64,000 nucleotides of DNA from contig DASUWY010000033.1 in NCBI GenBank assembly GCA_036378175.1, forward strand, positions 1 to 64,000, read 5' to 3'. The position numbers and the translations under genes are program-made. This document shows positions 29,647 to 38,922 of the stretch, in pieces (position 1 is the stretch's first letter; each line of letters starts with the position of its first letter). The notes below the pieces were generated by a model, which was not told where the DNA came from, did not search any database, and worked only from the letters and a program-made list of their open reading frames with translations. Source of the stretch: Thermoleophilaceae bacterium. GTDB taxonomy: Bacteria > Actinomycetota > Thermoleophilia > Solirubrobacterales > Thermoleophilaceae.

Positions 29647-30160
29647 CGGCGGCCACGCGCCGGACCTCCGCAGTTCCGGGCCGCCCGAGCCCAGTCCCGA
29701 CGACCACGTGCGCGGCGAAGCCGGCCCGGTGGTGATCGAGTACGGCGACTACGAGTGCCCGTACTGCGCGAAGGCGGACATGCTGCTGGCCGGGCTTCCG
29801 ATCGTGCGGGTGTTCCGCCACTTCCCCGTGCCGTCGAAGCATCCGCGGGCTCGCACTCTCGCCATGGCCGCCGAGGCGGCGGCGTTGCAGGGCCGCTTCT
29901 GGGAAATGCATGACTCGCTGTTCGGTGATCAGGGGCATCTCGACGACCCCCACCTCTGGCAGCGGGCGCGCGAGTTCGGCCTCGACCTCGAGCGCTTCGA
30001 GTCCGACCGCCGCTCGGCGCACGTGGAGGAACGGGTCACGCGCGACTTCCGGTCGGGCGTGCGTGCGGGCGTGATGTCCACGCCCACGCTGTTCGTGGAC
30101 GGCGAGCTGTGCCCGGGCGTGCCGGGACCCGAGCTGCTCGAGCGGCTTCGGGCCGGCTAG
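29627..30160 (+). CDS. DsbA-family thioredoxin-fold protein
   Basis: A 177-residue thioredoxin-fold protein with the active site CPYC in EYGDYECPYCAKAD (about residue 45-48) and the cis-proline loop STPTLFVDGELC. This is the DsbA/Frn2-like cytosolic type found in Actinobacteria; no signal peptide is seen. The TTG start at 29627 overlaps the peroxiredoxin gene by 20 bases; the first conserved residue is about 33 codons later, so a shorter form is possible. The stop shares CTAG with the opposite gene. It may act as an oxidoreductase partner of the peroxiredoxin. Confidence 0.85.
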   Translation: MSPAPPSGGHAPDLRSSGPPEPSPDDHVRGEAGPVVIEYGDYECPYCAKADMLLAGLPIVRVFRHFPVPSKHPRARTLAMAAEAAALQGRFWEMHDSLFGDQGHLDDPHLWQRAREFGLDLERFESDRRSAHVEERVTRDFRSGVRAGVMSTPTLFVDGELCPGVPGPELLERLRAG

Positions 30161-30630
30161 CCGCGTCCCCGCGTGCGCACCATCGAGTAGGCGGCGTCGA
30201 CCTTCAAGGTGCCTGAGAACGGGCCGGCGTGGAACGGCAGGTTGCTGTGCAGCTCGAAGCTGATGCGCTTGCGCTTGAGGACCTTCAGCGGCATGGCCAC
30301 GGCAGGAAGCACTCTCGCGGCGAGCATGTCTCGCTCGGTCGGTCCGGCGCAGTGCGTGCCGAGGTGGTCCGAGCTCAGCAGGTCCGCGTTCAGTCCGTGC
30401 AGGCCGAGCTCCACGCGCGAGCCCGTGACGAAGACGTCGAGCGAGTCATTTTGCTGCTTCACCGAGTCGACGCACGGCTGCGCGACACCGGCTTGGGTCA
30501 CGTTTGCGCTCGTGGTGCCGTCAGTGCCGAAGTCGAACTCGCCGATGCCCGTATGCCTGTGGCCGCGAGTGATCACGGTGATCAGAGCACCGCCGCCGCG
30601 CCAGTCCGATGGCGACAGCCAGCAGCGCAA
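30157..30630 (-). pseudogene. N-terminally damaged paralogue of the neighbouring secreted protein
   Basis: The C-terminal half is clearly related to the protein upstream: THCAGPTERDMLAARVLPAV against TYCAGPSDRDIAHVRALPQL, and LPFHAGPFSGTLKV against RSFHTGPFVGTVQF. A signal-peptide-like stretch (NRVALLAVAIGLA) lies just upstream in another reading frame, near 30605-30650, so a single frameshift in the GC-rich run around 30590-30605 would explain the missing N-terminus. Starting from the TTG at 30630 the in-frame product has no signal peptide. Either a recent pseudogene or a sequencing error. Confidence 0.5.
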
Positions 30631-30683
30631 CCCTGTTCCAACACAGATCTCCGTCGAATAATGGGCCAGAGCTGATCGAACGC

Positions 30684-31340
30684 TTACAGCAGGAGGTGGC
30701 GGATACCGGCCACATCGCGAGCCCGCCGCATGCGGATGTTCACGCTGAACTGCACTGTCCCGACGAAGGGGCCCGTGTGGAAGGAGCGGGTGCTCGACAT
30801 CTCGAGGTGGACCTTGGTGTGCCGGAGAGTGCGCGCGGACAACACGAGCTGCGGCAGGGCGCGCACATGCGCGATGTCGCGATCGCTCGGCCCGGCGCAG
30901 TAGGTGGTGAGGTAGCGCGGCGCGTCGAATGCCGGGTGGAACACCAGCCGCGGCCGGGCCGCGGTGCCCTCCACCTCGAAGCGGTCGGCGCCGTGAAGCA
31001 CTTTGTCCGTGCAGGCCGGCAGTCCGCCGGGAGGCTGGACCATCGCGCTCGTGAGACCAGCAAAGAAGAAGTCGCCGGCCCCGGCGATCCGCCGCCCGCC
31101 GGTGAGGAAGATCGCATAGCCGTCGCCGTGATCGAAGGCGTAGGTGATCCTGCCGCTGTAGCCGCACATTCCCGCCCGCTCACAGGCGGGACCGCCATCG
31201 CCCTGGAAGCTCACGACCTCGGACATGCTCGCGCTCGTCACCCTGAACGCGTACGCGTGCCTGACCGCGGCTGTGGCAGGGGCGGCGAAAGCCATGGCGC
31301 AGAGGCCGGACACGAGCCCGGTGAGCAGCGCGCGAGTCAC
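30684..31340 (-). CDS. Secreted protein of unknown function
   Basis: A 218-residue protein with a clear Sec signal peptide (residues 1-24, ending AFAAPATAAV). Four cysteines in the mature part (CERAGMC, PACTD, YCAGP) suggest disulfides. Alternating beta-strand patterns suggest an all-beta domain. No known family is recognised. GTG at 31340 gives the cleanest signal peptide; a longer start at 31361 is possible. It is followed by a degenerate paralogue on the same strand. Confidence 0.7.
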   Translation of the reverse strand: MTRALLTGLVSGLCAMAFAAPATAAVRHAYAFRVTSASMSEVVSFQGDGGPACERAGMCGYSGRITYAFDHGDGYAIFLTGGRRIAGAGDFFFAGLTSAMVQPPGGLPACTDKVLHGADRFEVEGTAARPRLVFHPAFDAPRYLTTYCAGPSDRDIAHVRALPQLVLSARTLRHTKVHLEMSSTRSFHTGPFVGTVQFSVNIRMRRARDVAGIRHLLL

Positions 31341-31532
31341 CGGTCGAGTGTCCCTGTGCAAAGCCGCGCTGTCAAACCCTGGCGAGCAAGCGCAGGTTCA
31401 CGCGCAAGCGCGCAACCTTCACGATCCACGGCAGCGCCCCGGCACCTCTTCGTTTGCAGCAATTAAGGAGAGGCTCGCAAGGGTCCCATTGCTAACCTCC
31501 CCGGGACTCTTTCGCAGAGCCAAATGAGAAAT

Positions 31533-31551
31533 GCCGCCAACCGGAGGCGGC
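31533..31551 (+). promoter_or_regulatory. Hairpin in the pnp leader
   Basis: Arms GCCGCC (31533-31538) and GGCGGC (31546-31551) enclose a 7-base loop and end just before the Shine-Dalgarno GAAAGGA. The rest of the gap 31341-31566 shows no other clear element. A leader hairpin processed by RNase III controls pnp in E. coli; a similar role here is only a possibility. Confidence 0.4.
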
Positions 31552-31566
31552 GCTGAAAGGAACAGC

Positions 31567-33843
31567 ATGAATGAAGTAGGCGCTCCGCAAGCGCACCGCG
31601 TCTCGGTCGAGGTCGGGGGAACTGAGATCACCTTCGAGACGGGGAAGCTCGCCAAGCAGGCGAGCGGTGCAGTGGTCGTTCGAGCGGGAGACACGATGGT
31701 TCTCTCCACGGCCACCGCAGGGAACCTCCGCGATGTCGACTTCCTGCCGTTGACGGTGGACGTCGAGGAGCGGATGTACGCCGCGGGCAAGATCCCGGGC
31801 AGCTTCTTCAAGCGCGAGGGCCGTGCCGGCGAGAAGGGCACGCTCACCGCGCGAATGATCGACAGGCCGCTGCGGCCGCTCTTCCCGAAGGGCTGGCGCC
31901 GCGAGACGCAGCTCGTCTCGATGCCGATGTCGGTCGACCACGTGAACCCGTACGACATCCTCGCGATGAACGGCGCGAGCGCCGCCCTGATGGTGTCGGA
32001 CATCCCGTTCCCGGAGCCCGTCGGCGCCGTGCGCATCGGCATGGATGACGAGCGCGGCTTCGTGGTGAACCCGGAGGAGGAGTCACTTCTCGAAACCGGG
32101 CTGGACCTCGTGGTCGCCGGCACCGAGGAGGCCATCCTGATGGTCGAGGCCGGCGCGGACGAGGTGTCCGAGGCCGAGATCCTCGACGCTCTCGACATCG
32201 CTCATGCGGAGATCAGGAAGCTCTGCCAGGCCCAGCACGAGCTGCGGAAGATCGCGGGCAAGGAGAAGCAGGAGGTCGAGGTCCCGCAGGTGAACGAGGA
32301 CCTGCTCCAGCAGATCCGCGACCGCTTCGGCGCAGCGCTCGACGAGGCCACGCAGGTCGAGGACAAGCTCGAGCGCCAGGACGCGACGGCGCGCGTGGAG
32401 GAGGAGGTCCTGAACACCTTCACTCCGGAGCCCGACGCCGAGAACTACGCGGAGGCGCGGGCCAACGCGCAGCTTGCGTTCGACAAGCTCGAGAAGGACA
32501 TCATCCGGCGCCGGATCGCCGTGGACAAGAAGCGTCCCGACGGCCGTAGCGCGGACGAGATCCGTCCCATCTGGATCGAGGTCGGAGTTGCTCCCCGCAC
32601 GCACGGGTCGGCGTTCTTCACCCGTGGCCAGACGCAGGCGTTCTCGGTCGCCGCGCTCGGCACGACGCGCGAGGAGATGAGGCTCGACACCCTCGGGCTG
32701 CAGACCGCCAAGCGCTACTTCCACCACTACAACTTCCCGCCGTTCTCGGTCGGGGAGGCCGGCTTCATGCGCGGGCCCAAGCGCCGCGACATCGGCCACG
32801 GCGCGCTCGCCGAGCGGGCGCTCGTGCCGGTGATCCCGTCGCAGGAGGAGTTCCCGTACACGATCCGCGTGGTGTCGGACATCCTCGAGTCGAACGGCTC
32901 GTCTTCGATGGCGTCCGTGTGCGGCTCGTCGCTGTCGCTGATGGATGCCGGCGTGCCGATCAAGAAGCCGGTGGCGGGCATCGCCATGGGCCTGATCAAG
33001 GAGGGCGATGACTACATCGTGCTCTCCGACATCGCCGGTGTTGAGGACCACCTCGGAGACATGGACTTCAAGGTGGCCGGCACGGCTGACGGCATCACCG
33101 CGCTGCAGATGGACATCAAGATCGGTGGCGTCACGTTCGACATCCTGCGCGACGCGCTCGATCAGGCTCAGAAGGGCCGCGATTTCATCCTGGGCAAGAT
33201 GCGCGACGCGCTCGAGGGGCCGCGCGAGGAGCTGTCCCAGTACGCGCCGCGGATCACCTCGATCCAGATCGACGTCGACAAGATCGGCATGGTCATCGGC
33301 AAGGGCGGCGAGACGATTCGCGCGCTGTCCGAGGAGTACGAGGCGCAGATCGACGTGGACGACGACGGCACGATCCTCGTGTACGCCGCGTCCGGCGAGC
33401 TGGGCGACGCCCTGATCGAGCGCATCCGGACCATGACCAAGGAGGTCGAGGTCGGGGACGAGTACACCGGCAAGGTCGTGAAGACCACGACCTTCGGCGC
33501 GTTCGTCGAGCTCTCCAAGGGCACCGACGGGCTGCTGCACATCTCGAACATCTCACCCGGCCAGCGGGCCGAGTCCGTGGAGGACGTCCTGAACCGCGGC
33601 GACGAGGTGAACGTGCGTGTTGTCGAGGTCGACAAGGAGCGCGGCCGCATCGGACTGCGCCTCGCGGACGACCCGGAGATCGCGGGCAAGACGGCCGAGG
33701 AGCTCGCCGCCGTGGGCACCGGCGATCGTGGACCGCGTGGCGGCGGCGATCGTGGACCGCGGCGCGACCGCGGTGACCGCGGCGGGCGCGGCCGTGACGG
33801 CGGCGGCCGCGGCGGGAACGATCACCGGCGCGACCGTCGTTGA
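31567..33843 (+). CDS. pnp: Polyribonucleotide nucleotidyltransferase (PNPase)
   Basis: A 758-residue phosphorolytic 3'-5' exoribonuclease. It has two RNase PH-like cores (about 10-230 and 310-550) joined by a helical domain, then KH ([15 protein letters not shown]) and S1 ([21 protein letters not shown]) RNA-binding domains. It ends in a Gly/Arg/Asp-rich tail of about 40 residues that includes a nearly exact 7-codon repeat (GDRGPRG-type). ATG at 31567 with GAAAGGA upstream; an ATG at 31531 lies in the hairpin. The stop overlaps the next gene (TTGA). Confidence 0.97.
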   Translation: MNEVGAPQAHRVSVEVGGTEITFETGKLAKQASGAVVVRAGDTMVLSTATAGNLRDVDFLPLTVDVEERMYAAGKIPGSFFKREGRAGEKGTLTARMIDRPLRPLFPKGWRRETQLVSMPMSVDHVNPYDILAMNGASAALMVSDIPFPEPVGAVRIGMDDERGFVVNPEEESLLETGLDLVVAGTEEAILMVEAGADEVSEAEILDALDIAHAEIRKLCQAQHELRKIAGKEKQEVEVPQVNEDLLQQIRDRFGAALDEATQVEDKLERQDATARVEEEVLNTFTPEPDAENYAEARANAQLAFDKLEKDIIRRRIAVDKKRPDGRSADEIRPIWIEVGVAPRTHGSAFFTRGQTQAFSVAALGTTREEMRLDTLGLQTAKRYFHHYNFPPFSVGEAGFMRGPKRRDIGHGALAERALVPVIPSQEEFPYTIRVVSDILESNGSSSMASVCGSSLSLMDAGVPIKKPVAGIAMGLIKEGDDYIVLSDIAGVEDHLGDMDFKVAGTADGITALQMDIKIGGVTFDILRDALDQAQKGRDFILGKMRDALEGPREELSQYAPRITSIQIDVDKIGMVIGKGGETIRALSEEYEAQIDVDDDGTILVYAASGELGDALIERIRTMTKEVEVGDEYTGKVVKTTTFGAFVELSKGTDGLLHISNISPGQRAESVEDVLNRGDEVNVRVVEVDKERGRIGLRLADDPEIAGKTAEELAAVGTGDRGPRGGGDRGPRRDRGDRGGRGRDGGGRGGNDHRRDRR

Positions 33844-35126
33844 CGACGACTGACGGACACCAGCTGACCGAGCTCGACTCGGGCGTCCGGGTGGTCACCG
33901 AGGAGATGCCCTCGGTGCGCTCGGTCGCGCTCGGCTTCTGGATCCGCGTCGGCTCTCGCAACGAGACCGTCGAGCAGGCGGGGATCTCGCACTTCCTCGA
34001 GCACCTGCTGTTCAAGGGCACCAACCGCTTCAGCTCGACGGAGATCGACCAGATCTTCGACGGGCTGGGGGCGGAGATCAACGCGGGCACCGGCAAGGAG
34101 ACCACGTCGGTGTACTCGCGTTTCCTGGACCAGCACCTCGACCGCGCGTTCGACGTTATGGCGGACATGGTGCTGCGGCCCTCGTACCCGGACATCGACT
34201 CCGAGCGCCAGGTGGTGATCGAGGAGATCGCCATGTACGAGGACGAGCCGTCGGACAAGGTGCACGACGTGCTGTCGCGCGCGGTGTTCGGCGACCATCC
34301 GCTCGGGCGGCCGATCATCGGCACGGCCGACGTGATCGCCGGCGTGCCGGTGCCGGACATCGCCGCGTACCACGACGGCCGCTACACGGCTCCGAATCTG
34401 GTGGTGGCGGGCGCCGGTCGTCTGTCCCACGAGAAGCTGGTGTCTCTCGTAGAAGAAGCGTTCACGGCCGGCCCAGGCGAGGCCAATGTGCCCGAAGCGG
34501 CGCATCCGACCGTGTCGCCGCAGGTGTGCTTCCACGAGAAGCAGACCGAGCAGTACCACCTCTGCCTGGGCGCGCCCGGGCTGCCGCGCGGCGACGAGCG
34601 GCGCTTCATCCTGCGCGTGCTCGACACGATCCTCGGCGGCTCTTCCTCATCCCGCCTGTTCCAGGAGGTGCGCGAGAAGCGCGGCCTGGCGTACTCCGTG
34701 TACTCGTACGCGAGCCAGTACCAGGACTCCGGCCAGGTGGCTCTGTATGTGGGCACGCGACCAGATCGTGTGGGCGAGGCGATGGACGTGATCGGCGAGG
34801 AGCTGCGCAAGCTGCAGGATCCTTCGTCGGTCACCGAGGAGGAGCTCGTTCGCGCCAAGGAGAACGTGAAGGGGCGCACCGTGCTTTCGATGGAGTCCAC
34901 GCTGGCGCGCATGAACCGGCTCGGGTCGTCCGTGCTGATGGGCGTGCCGCTGCTGACTCTGGACGAGATCGTGGCCGCGATCGACGCCGTGACCCTCGAG
35001 CAGGTGGCCGGGCTGGCACGGGAGCTGTTCGACCCCTCCCGCATGTCCGCCGCGGGCGTGGGCGGGGACGAGGACAGCTTCCTCTCCGCGCTCGAGGCGG
35101 TGAATCCGTCGCTAGTGGCGGCGTGA
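33840..35126 (+). CDS. M16 family zinc metallopeptidase
   Basis: A 428-residue peptidase of the processing-peptidase/PqqL-like M16B family. The zinc site HFLEH (inverted HxxEH) is at about residues 50-54, with the distal glutamate in the VVIEEIAMYEDEP segment. The C-terminal half is the inactive partner domain, with RGLAYSVYSYAS. Its fixed place between pnp and dapB is found in many Gram-positive bacteria. TTG start; the stop overlaps dapB. The substrate is unknown. Confidence 0.92.
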   Translation: MTTTDGHQLTELDSGVRVVTEEMPSVRSVALGFWIRVGSRNETVEQAGISHFLEHLLFKGTNRFSSTEIDQIFDGLGAEINAGTGKETTSVYSRFLDQHLDRAFDVMADMVLRPSYPDIDSERQVVIEEIAMYEDEPSDKVHDVLSRAVFGDHPLGRPIIGTADVIAGVPVPDIAAYHDGRYTAPNLVVAGAGRLSHEKLVSLVEEAFTAGPGEANVPEAAHPTVSPQVCFHEKQTEQYHLCLGAPGLPRGDERRFILRVLDTILGGSSSSRLFQEVREKRGLAYSVYSYASQYQDSGQVALYVGTRPDRVGEAMDVIGEELRKLQDPSSVTEEELVRAKENVKGRTVLSMESTLARMNRLGSSVLMGVPLLTLDEIVAAIDAVTLEQVAGLARELFDPSRMSAAGVGGDEDSFLSALEAVNPSLVAA

Positions 35127-35779
35127 TCAACGTAGCCGTATCGGGCGCGGCGGGCCGGATGGGCAAGACGGTCTGCCACGCCGTGGAGGGCGCCGACGAC
35201 ATGGCGTTGGTCGGCCGCGCGGATCCCGTGCTGGAGACGCACCTGCAGGACGTGCTCGGCGACGCCGACGTGGTCGTGGACTTCTCCCAGCCGCACGCTG
35301 CGCTCGAGAACGCTCGTCACTGCCTGGAGGCAGGCGTGCACTGCGTGATGGGCACCACGGGCCAGGACTTCTCCGAGCTCGAGGGGGTCGGCTCCGCCAA
35401 CCTGTTCGTGGCCCCGAACTTCGCGATCGGCGCGGTGCTGATGATGGAGGCGGCGAAGATGGTCGCCCCGCACATGCCGGAGTGCGAGATCATCGAGCTC
35501 CACCATGACCAGAAGCTCGACGCGCCGTCCGGGACCGCGGCGCGAACCGCCGACCTGGTGCGGGGCGCCGGTGGCAATGTGCACGAGCCGATCCACTCTG
35601 TGCGGCTGCCGGGCCTCGTTGCGCACCAGGAGGTGCTCTTCGGCGGCCTCGGCCAGACGCTCTCGATCCGCCACGACTCAATCTCCCGTGAGTCGTTCAT
35701 GCCCGGCGTGCTGCTGGCGATCCGCAAGGTGGGAACGCTCGAGAAGTCGCCCACGGTGGGCCTCGAACACCTGCTGTAG
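35123..35779 (+). CDS. dapB: 4-hydroxy-tetrahydrodipicolinate reductase
   Basis: A 218-residue NAD(P)H enzyme of lysine and diaminopimelate synthesis. The N-terminal Rossmann motif VSGAAGRMGKTV and the catalytic/substrate segment ELHHDQKLDAPSGTA are intact, followed by HSVRLPGLVAHQEVLFGG. It is shorter than the usual 240-270 residues, because the loop after the first helix is compact. GTG start overlapping the peptidase stop (GTGA). The partner dapA is 3.5 kb downstream. Confidence 0.94.
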   Translation: MINVAVSGAAGRMGKTVCHAVEGADDMALVGRADPVLETHLQDVLGDADVVVDFSQPHAALENARHCLEAGVHCVMGTTGQDFSELEGVGSANLFVAPNFAIGAVLMMEAAKMVAPHMPECEIIELHHDQKLDAPSGTAARTADLVRGAGGNVHEPIHSVRLPGLVAHQEVLFGGLGQTLSIRHDSISRESFMPGVLLAIRKVGTLEKSPTVGLEHLL

Positions 35780-35805
35780 GGCCCCGGGGGGCGAAAACCC
35801 ACGCT

Positions 35806-35842
35806 CTTCACCTTCTTCACGGTATGCGTGAAGAACGTGAAG
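35806..35842. promoter_or_regulatory. Long hairpin with a start codon in its loop
   Basis: A 16-base arm (35806-35821) pairs with 35827-35842 at 15 of 16 positions; the 5-base loop GTATG contains the ATG (35824-35826) of the following gene. It lies 26 bases after the dapB stop. It may serve as dapB terminator, as a translation block on the AbiEi-type gene, or both. Confidence 0.65.
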
Positions 35843-36714
35843 CACGTCGAGCGAAGCTGGCGCGGTTGACGGCCAGGCAGCACGGGACCGTGGCCTACTG
35901 GCAGCTCGTGAAGGTCGGCTTCGACCGCGGCGAGATCGACCGGATGGTGGCCGGCCGTTTCCTTCATCGCCTGCACCGGGGCGTATTTGCCGTTGGCCAT
36001 CCCGGCGTGAGCCGCGAGGGGCAACTAATGGCTGCGGTGCTGACCGGCGGCCCGTATGCCGTGCTGAGTCACTGGAGCGCCGCAGAGCATTGGCGGCTCC
36101 TGAAGCTCCGCCGTTCCCTCATTGCTATTTCCGCGCCCACGCATCACCGCCGCGTGGCAGGGGTGAAAGCACACTGGGTGCCCGATCTCGCAAAAAGCGA
36201 ATTCACCCGCAGAGACAACATCCCGATCACCACCGTCACCCGCACGCTGCTCGACCTCGCCGCCGTCGTCCCCCTCAAGCAGCTCCAACGCGCCGCCAAT
36301 GAGGCCGAGCGGTGCGGTTGGCTGAGCGAAAGAGCAATAAGGGAGACGCTGGAGCGACACCGCGGCCGCAAGGGCATCAAGACCTTCCGCGCCGTTATTG
36401 CCTCCTTAGACCCTCAAGCACGCCGCAGCCGCTCAGATCTGGAGCTCGAGTTCCTGGCCTTCTGCCGCCGGCACAAGCTCCCGGTGCCCGTGATGAACGG
36501 GGAGGTCGACGGCTACGAGGTGGACTTCCACTGGCCGGGCACGAGACTCATCGTCGAGCTCGACACCTGGGACTACCACCGCACGAGCCAGACGTTCGAG
36601 ACGGACCGCGAGCGTGACGCGCATTTCGCGGGCAGATACGTCGTCCTCCGCGTGACGCCCAGAATGATCAGCGCCACCCTCGCCGCGACTATCCGGAGGT
36701 TGTTGGCGACCTGA
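35824..36714 (+). CDS. AbiEi-type N-terminal domain fused to a DUF559 (Vsr-like) nuclease domain
   Basis: A 296-residue protein. Residues about 10-60 form the AbiEi antitoxin-type winged helix (ARQHGTVAYWQLVKVGFDRGEIDRMVAGRF). A linker domain follows, and residues about 195-290 form a DUF559 domain of the PD-(D/E)xK/Vsr superfamily, with SRSDLELEFLAFC, VDFHWPGTRLIVELDTW and the ending RVTPRMI. The acidic residues (Glu in LELEF, Asp in VDF, Glu/Asp in VELD) are retained. No AbiEii toxin is adjacent. Such solitary proteins are common in actinobacteria. No ribosome-binding site; the start lies in the hairpin loop. Confidence 0.8.
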   Translation: MREEREARRAKLARLTARQHGTVAYWQLVKVGFDRGEIDRMVAGRFLHRLHRGVFAVGHPGVSREGQLMAAVLTGGPYAVLSHWSAAEHWRLLKLRRSLIAISAPTHHRRVAGVKAHWVPDLAKSEFTRRDNIPITTVTRTLLDLAAVVPLKQLQRAANEAERCGWLSERAIRETLERHRGRKGIKTFRAVIASLDPQARRSRSDLELEFLAFCRRHKLPVPVMNGEVDGYEVDFHWPGTRLIVELDTWDYHRTSQTFETDRERDAHFAGRYVVLRVTPRMISATLAATIRRLLAT

Positions 36715-37609
36715 AGCGCGACGAGTCCGCCGCGCCACCGGCGCCCACCGGCGCGGACGATTCCGCGCCGCGCCGCGCGATGTCCTCCGACACCACGCGC
36801 TCCACCTCGGGCATCACGTCGGCCACCTGCTTGTCGCTGATCGGGCCGATGAAGTCGCGAATGGCGAACATGTACTTGATCCACGGCGGCCCCATCACGC
36901 GCCGTGAGCGGTTCTCGATGCCCTTCTCAACGGCGTCGACGGCAACGGAAACCGGATAGGTCTTCGCCAGCGGCCCCTTCATCTTCCCGCGGAGGATGCC
37001 GCCGGCGGCACTGGCGTCGCCGCCCGCGACCATGTCCGTGCCGATCCAGGAGAAGTAGGCGCAACCCACCTTCACGCCGTGGTGCGCCACCTCGCCGCGC
37101 AGAGCGTCCGTGAACGCCTCCACGCCCGCCTTGCTCGCGGAGTAGGCGGACATCACCGGGCTGTGCGCGGCCGCGGCCAGCGATGCCACCGGCAGGATGT
37201 AGCCCTTGCGCTCGATCACGTAGGGCAGGCAGGTGCGCACTGTGCGCCACACGCCGAGGAGGTTCACCTCGATCACGCGCTCCCAGGCAACCGGGTCAGT
37301 GTTGATCACGAGACCGGCGCTCGCGATGCCCGCGTTGGCCATCACCACGTCGATGCCGCCGAAGCGCTCTGCGGTTCCCGACGCGGCGCGCTCGAGCGCG
37401 TCCCAGTCGGTCACGTCGGTCTCGAACCAGATCGCGTCCGAGCCGCACTGCGCCGCCACTCGCTCGAGCTCCTCCGGCTCCAGGCCAACGAGGGACACCT
37501 TCGCGCCCTTGGCCGCCAGACGGCGGGCCGTCTCCGCGCCGATGCCGCGCGCGGCGCCCGTGATCAGTATCGACTTGCCTGCTACCGGATAGCTCGCCAT
37601 GCCCGGCAC
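36689..37609 (-). CDS. Short-chain dehydrogenase/reductase
   Basis: A 306-residue classical SDR. The cofactor loop TGAARGIGAETA (about 18-29), NAG (90-92) and the catalytic YSASK (about 156-160) are present. An acidic residue where the second strand ends is not clear, so NADP or NAD cannot be decided. The C-terminal extension of about 40 residues rich in Ala/Ser/Pro is unlike core SDRs and overlaps the opposite gene by 26 bp. Substrate unknown. GTG at 37609; an ATG at 37600 is in frame. Confidence 0.88.
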   Translation of the reverse strand: MPGMASYPVAGKSILITGAARGIGAETARRLAAKGAKVSLVGLEPEELERVAAQCGSDAIWFETDVTDWDALERAASGTAERFGGIDVVMANAGIASAGLVINTDPVAWERVIEVNLLGVWRTVRTCLPYVIERKGYILPVASLAAAAHSPVMSAYSASKAGVEAFTDALRGEVAHHGVKVGCAYFSWIGTDMVAGGDASAAGGILRGKMKGPLAKTYPVSVAVDAVEKGIENRSRRVMGPPWIKYMFAIRDFIGPISDKQVADVMPEVERVVSEDIARRGAESSAPVGAGGAADSSRFRSPTTSG

Positions 37610-37635
37610 AGTAGCCCGTTTGCTGCCAGGTTGCC

Positions 37636-38418
37636 TCAGGCGGTGAAGCCGAACCGCTTCAACACGCCCTGCTCCGCCCGTCGCACGCCCGCCGCCACCT
37701 GAGCCGGATGCAGGTGTCGCGGCACGAGGACGCCCGTGAGGAACCCGGCGCCGTGAGCGTCGGTGATGCCGTTGACGATCGCATTGCGCTGCGGTCCCAG
37801 CGAGGGACTGATGCGATGCGAGATCGACGACGCGCGCGTTAGAAGACCGAAGGCATCCTGGTAGGCCCGCTTGCCGCGCGGCGTGAAGTTCCCAACCCGG
37901 GCCGACAGCGCGTATTCACGGGCCGCCTGGTTGGCCAGCCGCATCATCACGAGCGCGGCCACCCCCGGGTCATTGAACGCCGGCTTCGACACCGAATCCT
38001 GGATTGCGGCGTCGAGGAACTGGCCCTGCAGGATGCCCATGCGGTTGGTCACCGTGAGCGGCTGCGCCCGCTGGGCGATCTGCCCGGCGATCACGCCAAA
38101 GGCCGCGTTGAACTCACGGTCGAGCACGCTGTCGCGGGTTCGCACCGCCTGCGCGATCGTGCGGTAGTTCGCCTCCGCTGCGGCCATGTGGTCGGTGGCG
38201 AACTGGAAGCGTCCGTTGTTGTAGAGGCGCGCCGCCACGAGCAGGTGGGCCCGCATCTGCTCGCCGGCCAGCTCAGCGGCGATCTCGGATGCCGGATGGC
38301 GCGCCGAGGGCGGGCCCTGGGGAGGCTTCACCGCAGGTCCGCCGCCCCCACCGCCTCCGCACGAGGCGAGCAGGATCGAAGCGGCAAGAGCCGCCGCGGC
38401 GGCAGCGGCCCGCCTCAC
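37636..38418 (-). CDS. Predicted lipoprotein of unknown function
   Basis: A 260-residue lipoprotein. An Arg-Arg start, a hydrophobic segment and the lipobox LLASC (cysteine near residue 18) are followed by seven glycines and a Pro-rich linker, then an alpha-helical domain of about 210 residues with no recognised family. The GTG start overlaps the stop of the DUF3052 gene (GTGA), so the two form an operon. Likely anchored on the outer face of the membrane. Confidence 0.75.
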   Translation of the reverse strand: MRRAAAAAAALAASILLASCGGGGGGGPAVKPPQGPPSARHPASEIAAELAGEQMRAHLLVAARLYNNGRFQFATDHMAAAEANYRTIAQAVRTRDSVLDREFNAAFGVIAGQIAQRAQPLTVTNRMGILQGQFLDAAIQDSVSKPAFNDPGVAALVMMRLANQAAREYALSARVGNFTPRGKRAYQDAFGLLTRASSISHRISPSLGPQRNAIVNGITDAHGAGFLTGVLVPRHLHPAQVAAGVRRAEQGVLKRFGFTA

Positions 38419-38843
38419 GCCTCTGCCGAGCCGTCCTGGCCGCGGAGCGCCCGGGGCACGACGAAACGGATGCCCGAGCGCTCGTCGTCGATGGAGCAGG
38501 TCTTGTTGTCGATCAGGCCGCGGCGCTTGCCGCCTGGCACGAGGGCCATCTGGTTCACGTAGCCCTCCTGGCCGCGCTTGGGAGTGATGAGCCACAGGTA
38601 ACCCGTGTCGCGCAGCCGCGGCCGGTAGGTGTCGAACGCCTCCTCGGCCTCCTCGACCGACTGGACCGCCACGATCGCGCCATCTAGCTCCCCAGAGCGA
38701 ACGAGGCCGCGCCCGAGCACTGCCTTGACGTCCCGGCGCAGGCCGGTGCCCACGTCGCCGGCGACCTCCACGCGTTGCTCAGGCTTGACCCCGAGCTTCT
38801 GGACGGCGCTGCGATGGCTGTAGTCGGTGGTGGTCTGTGCCAT
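38415..38843 (-). CDS. DUF3052 family protein
   Basis: A 142-residue soluble protein of the DUF3052 family, which is concentrated in Actinobacteria. Conserved parts are QKLGVKPEQRVEV near the N-terminus, GYLWLITPKRG in the middle and DNKTCSIDDERSGIRFVVPRA near the end. Function is unknown. ATG at 38843 with a -10-like CATAAT upstream on the minus strand. Translationally coupled to the lipoprotein gene. Confidence 0.85.
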   Translation of the reverse strand: MAQTTTDYSHRSAVQKLGVKPEQRVEVAGDVGTGLRRDVKAVLGRGLVRSGELDGAIVAVQSVEEAEEAFDTYRPRLRDTGYLWLITPKRGQEGYVNQMALVPGGKRRGLIDNKTCSIDDERSGIRFVVPRALRGQDGSAEA

Positions 38844-38922
38844 ATGAAATCCGAGCAAATTATGACCTGTGCCCGGGAGACCTCGCGCTAATCTCCGCCG
38901 CGAGCTACCGAGGAGGACGCCC

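Noticed and set aside
35824-36714. Complete AbiE toxin-antitoxin system
   Set aside because: Only the AbiEi-type winged helix is present, fused to DUF559; no AbiEii nucleotidyltransferase gene is adjacent.
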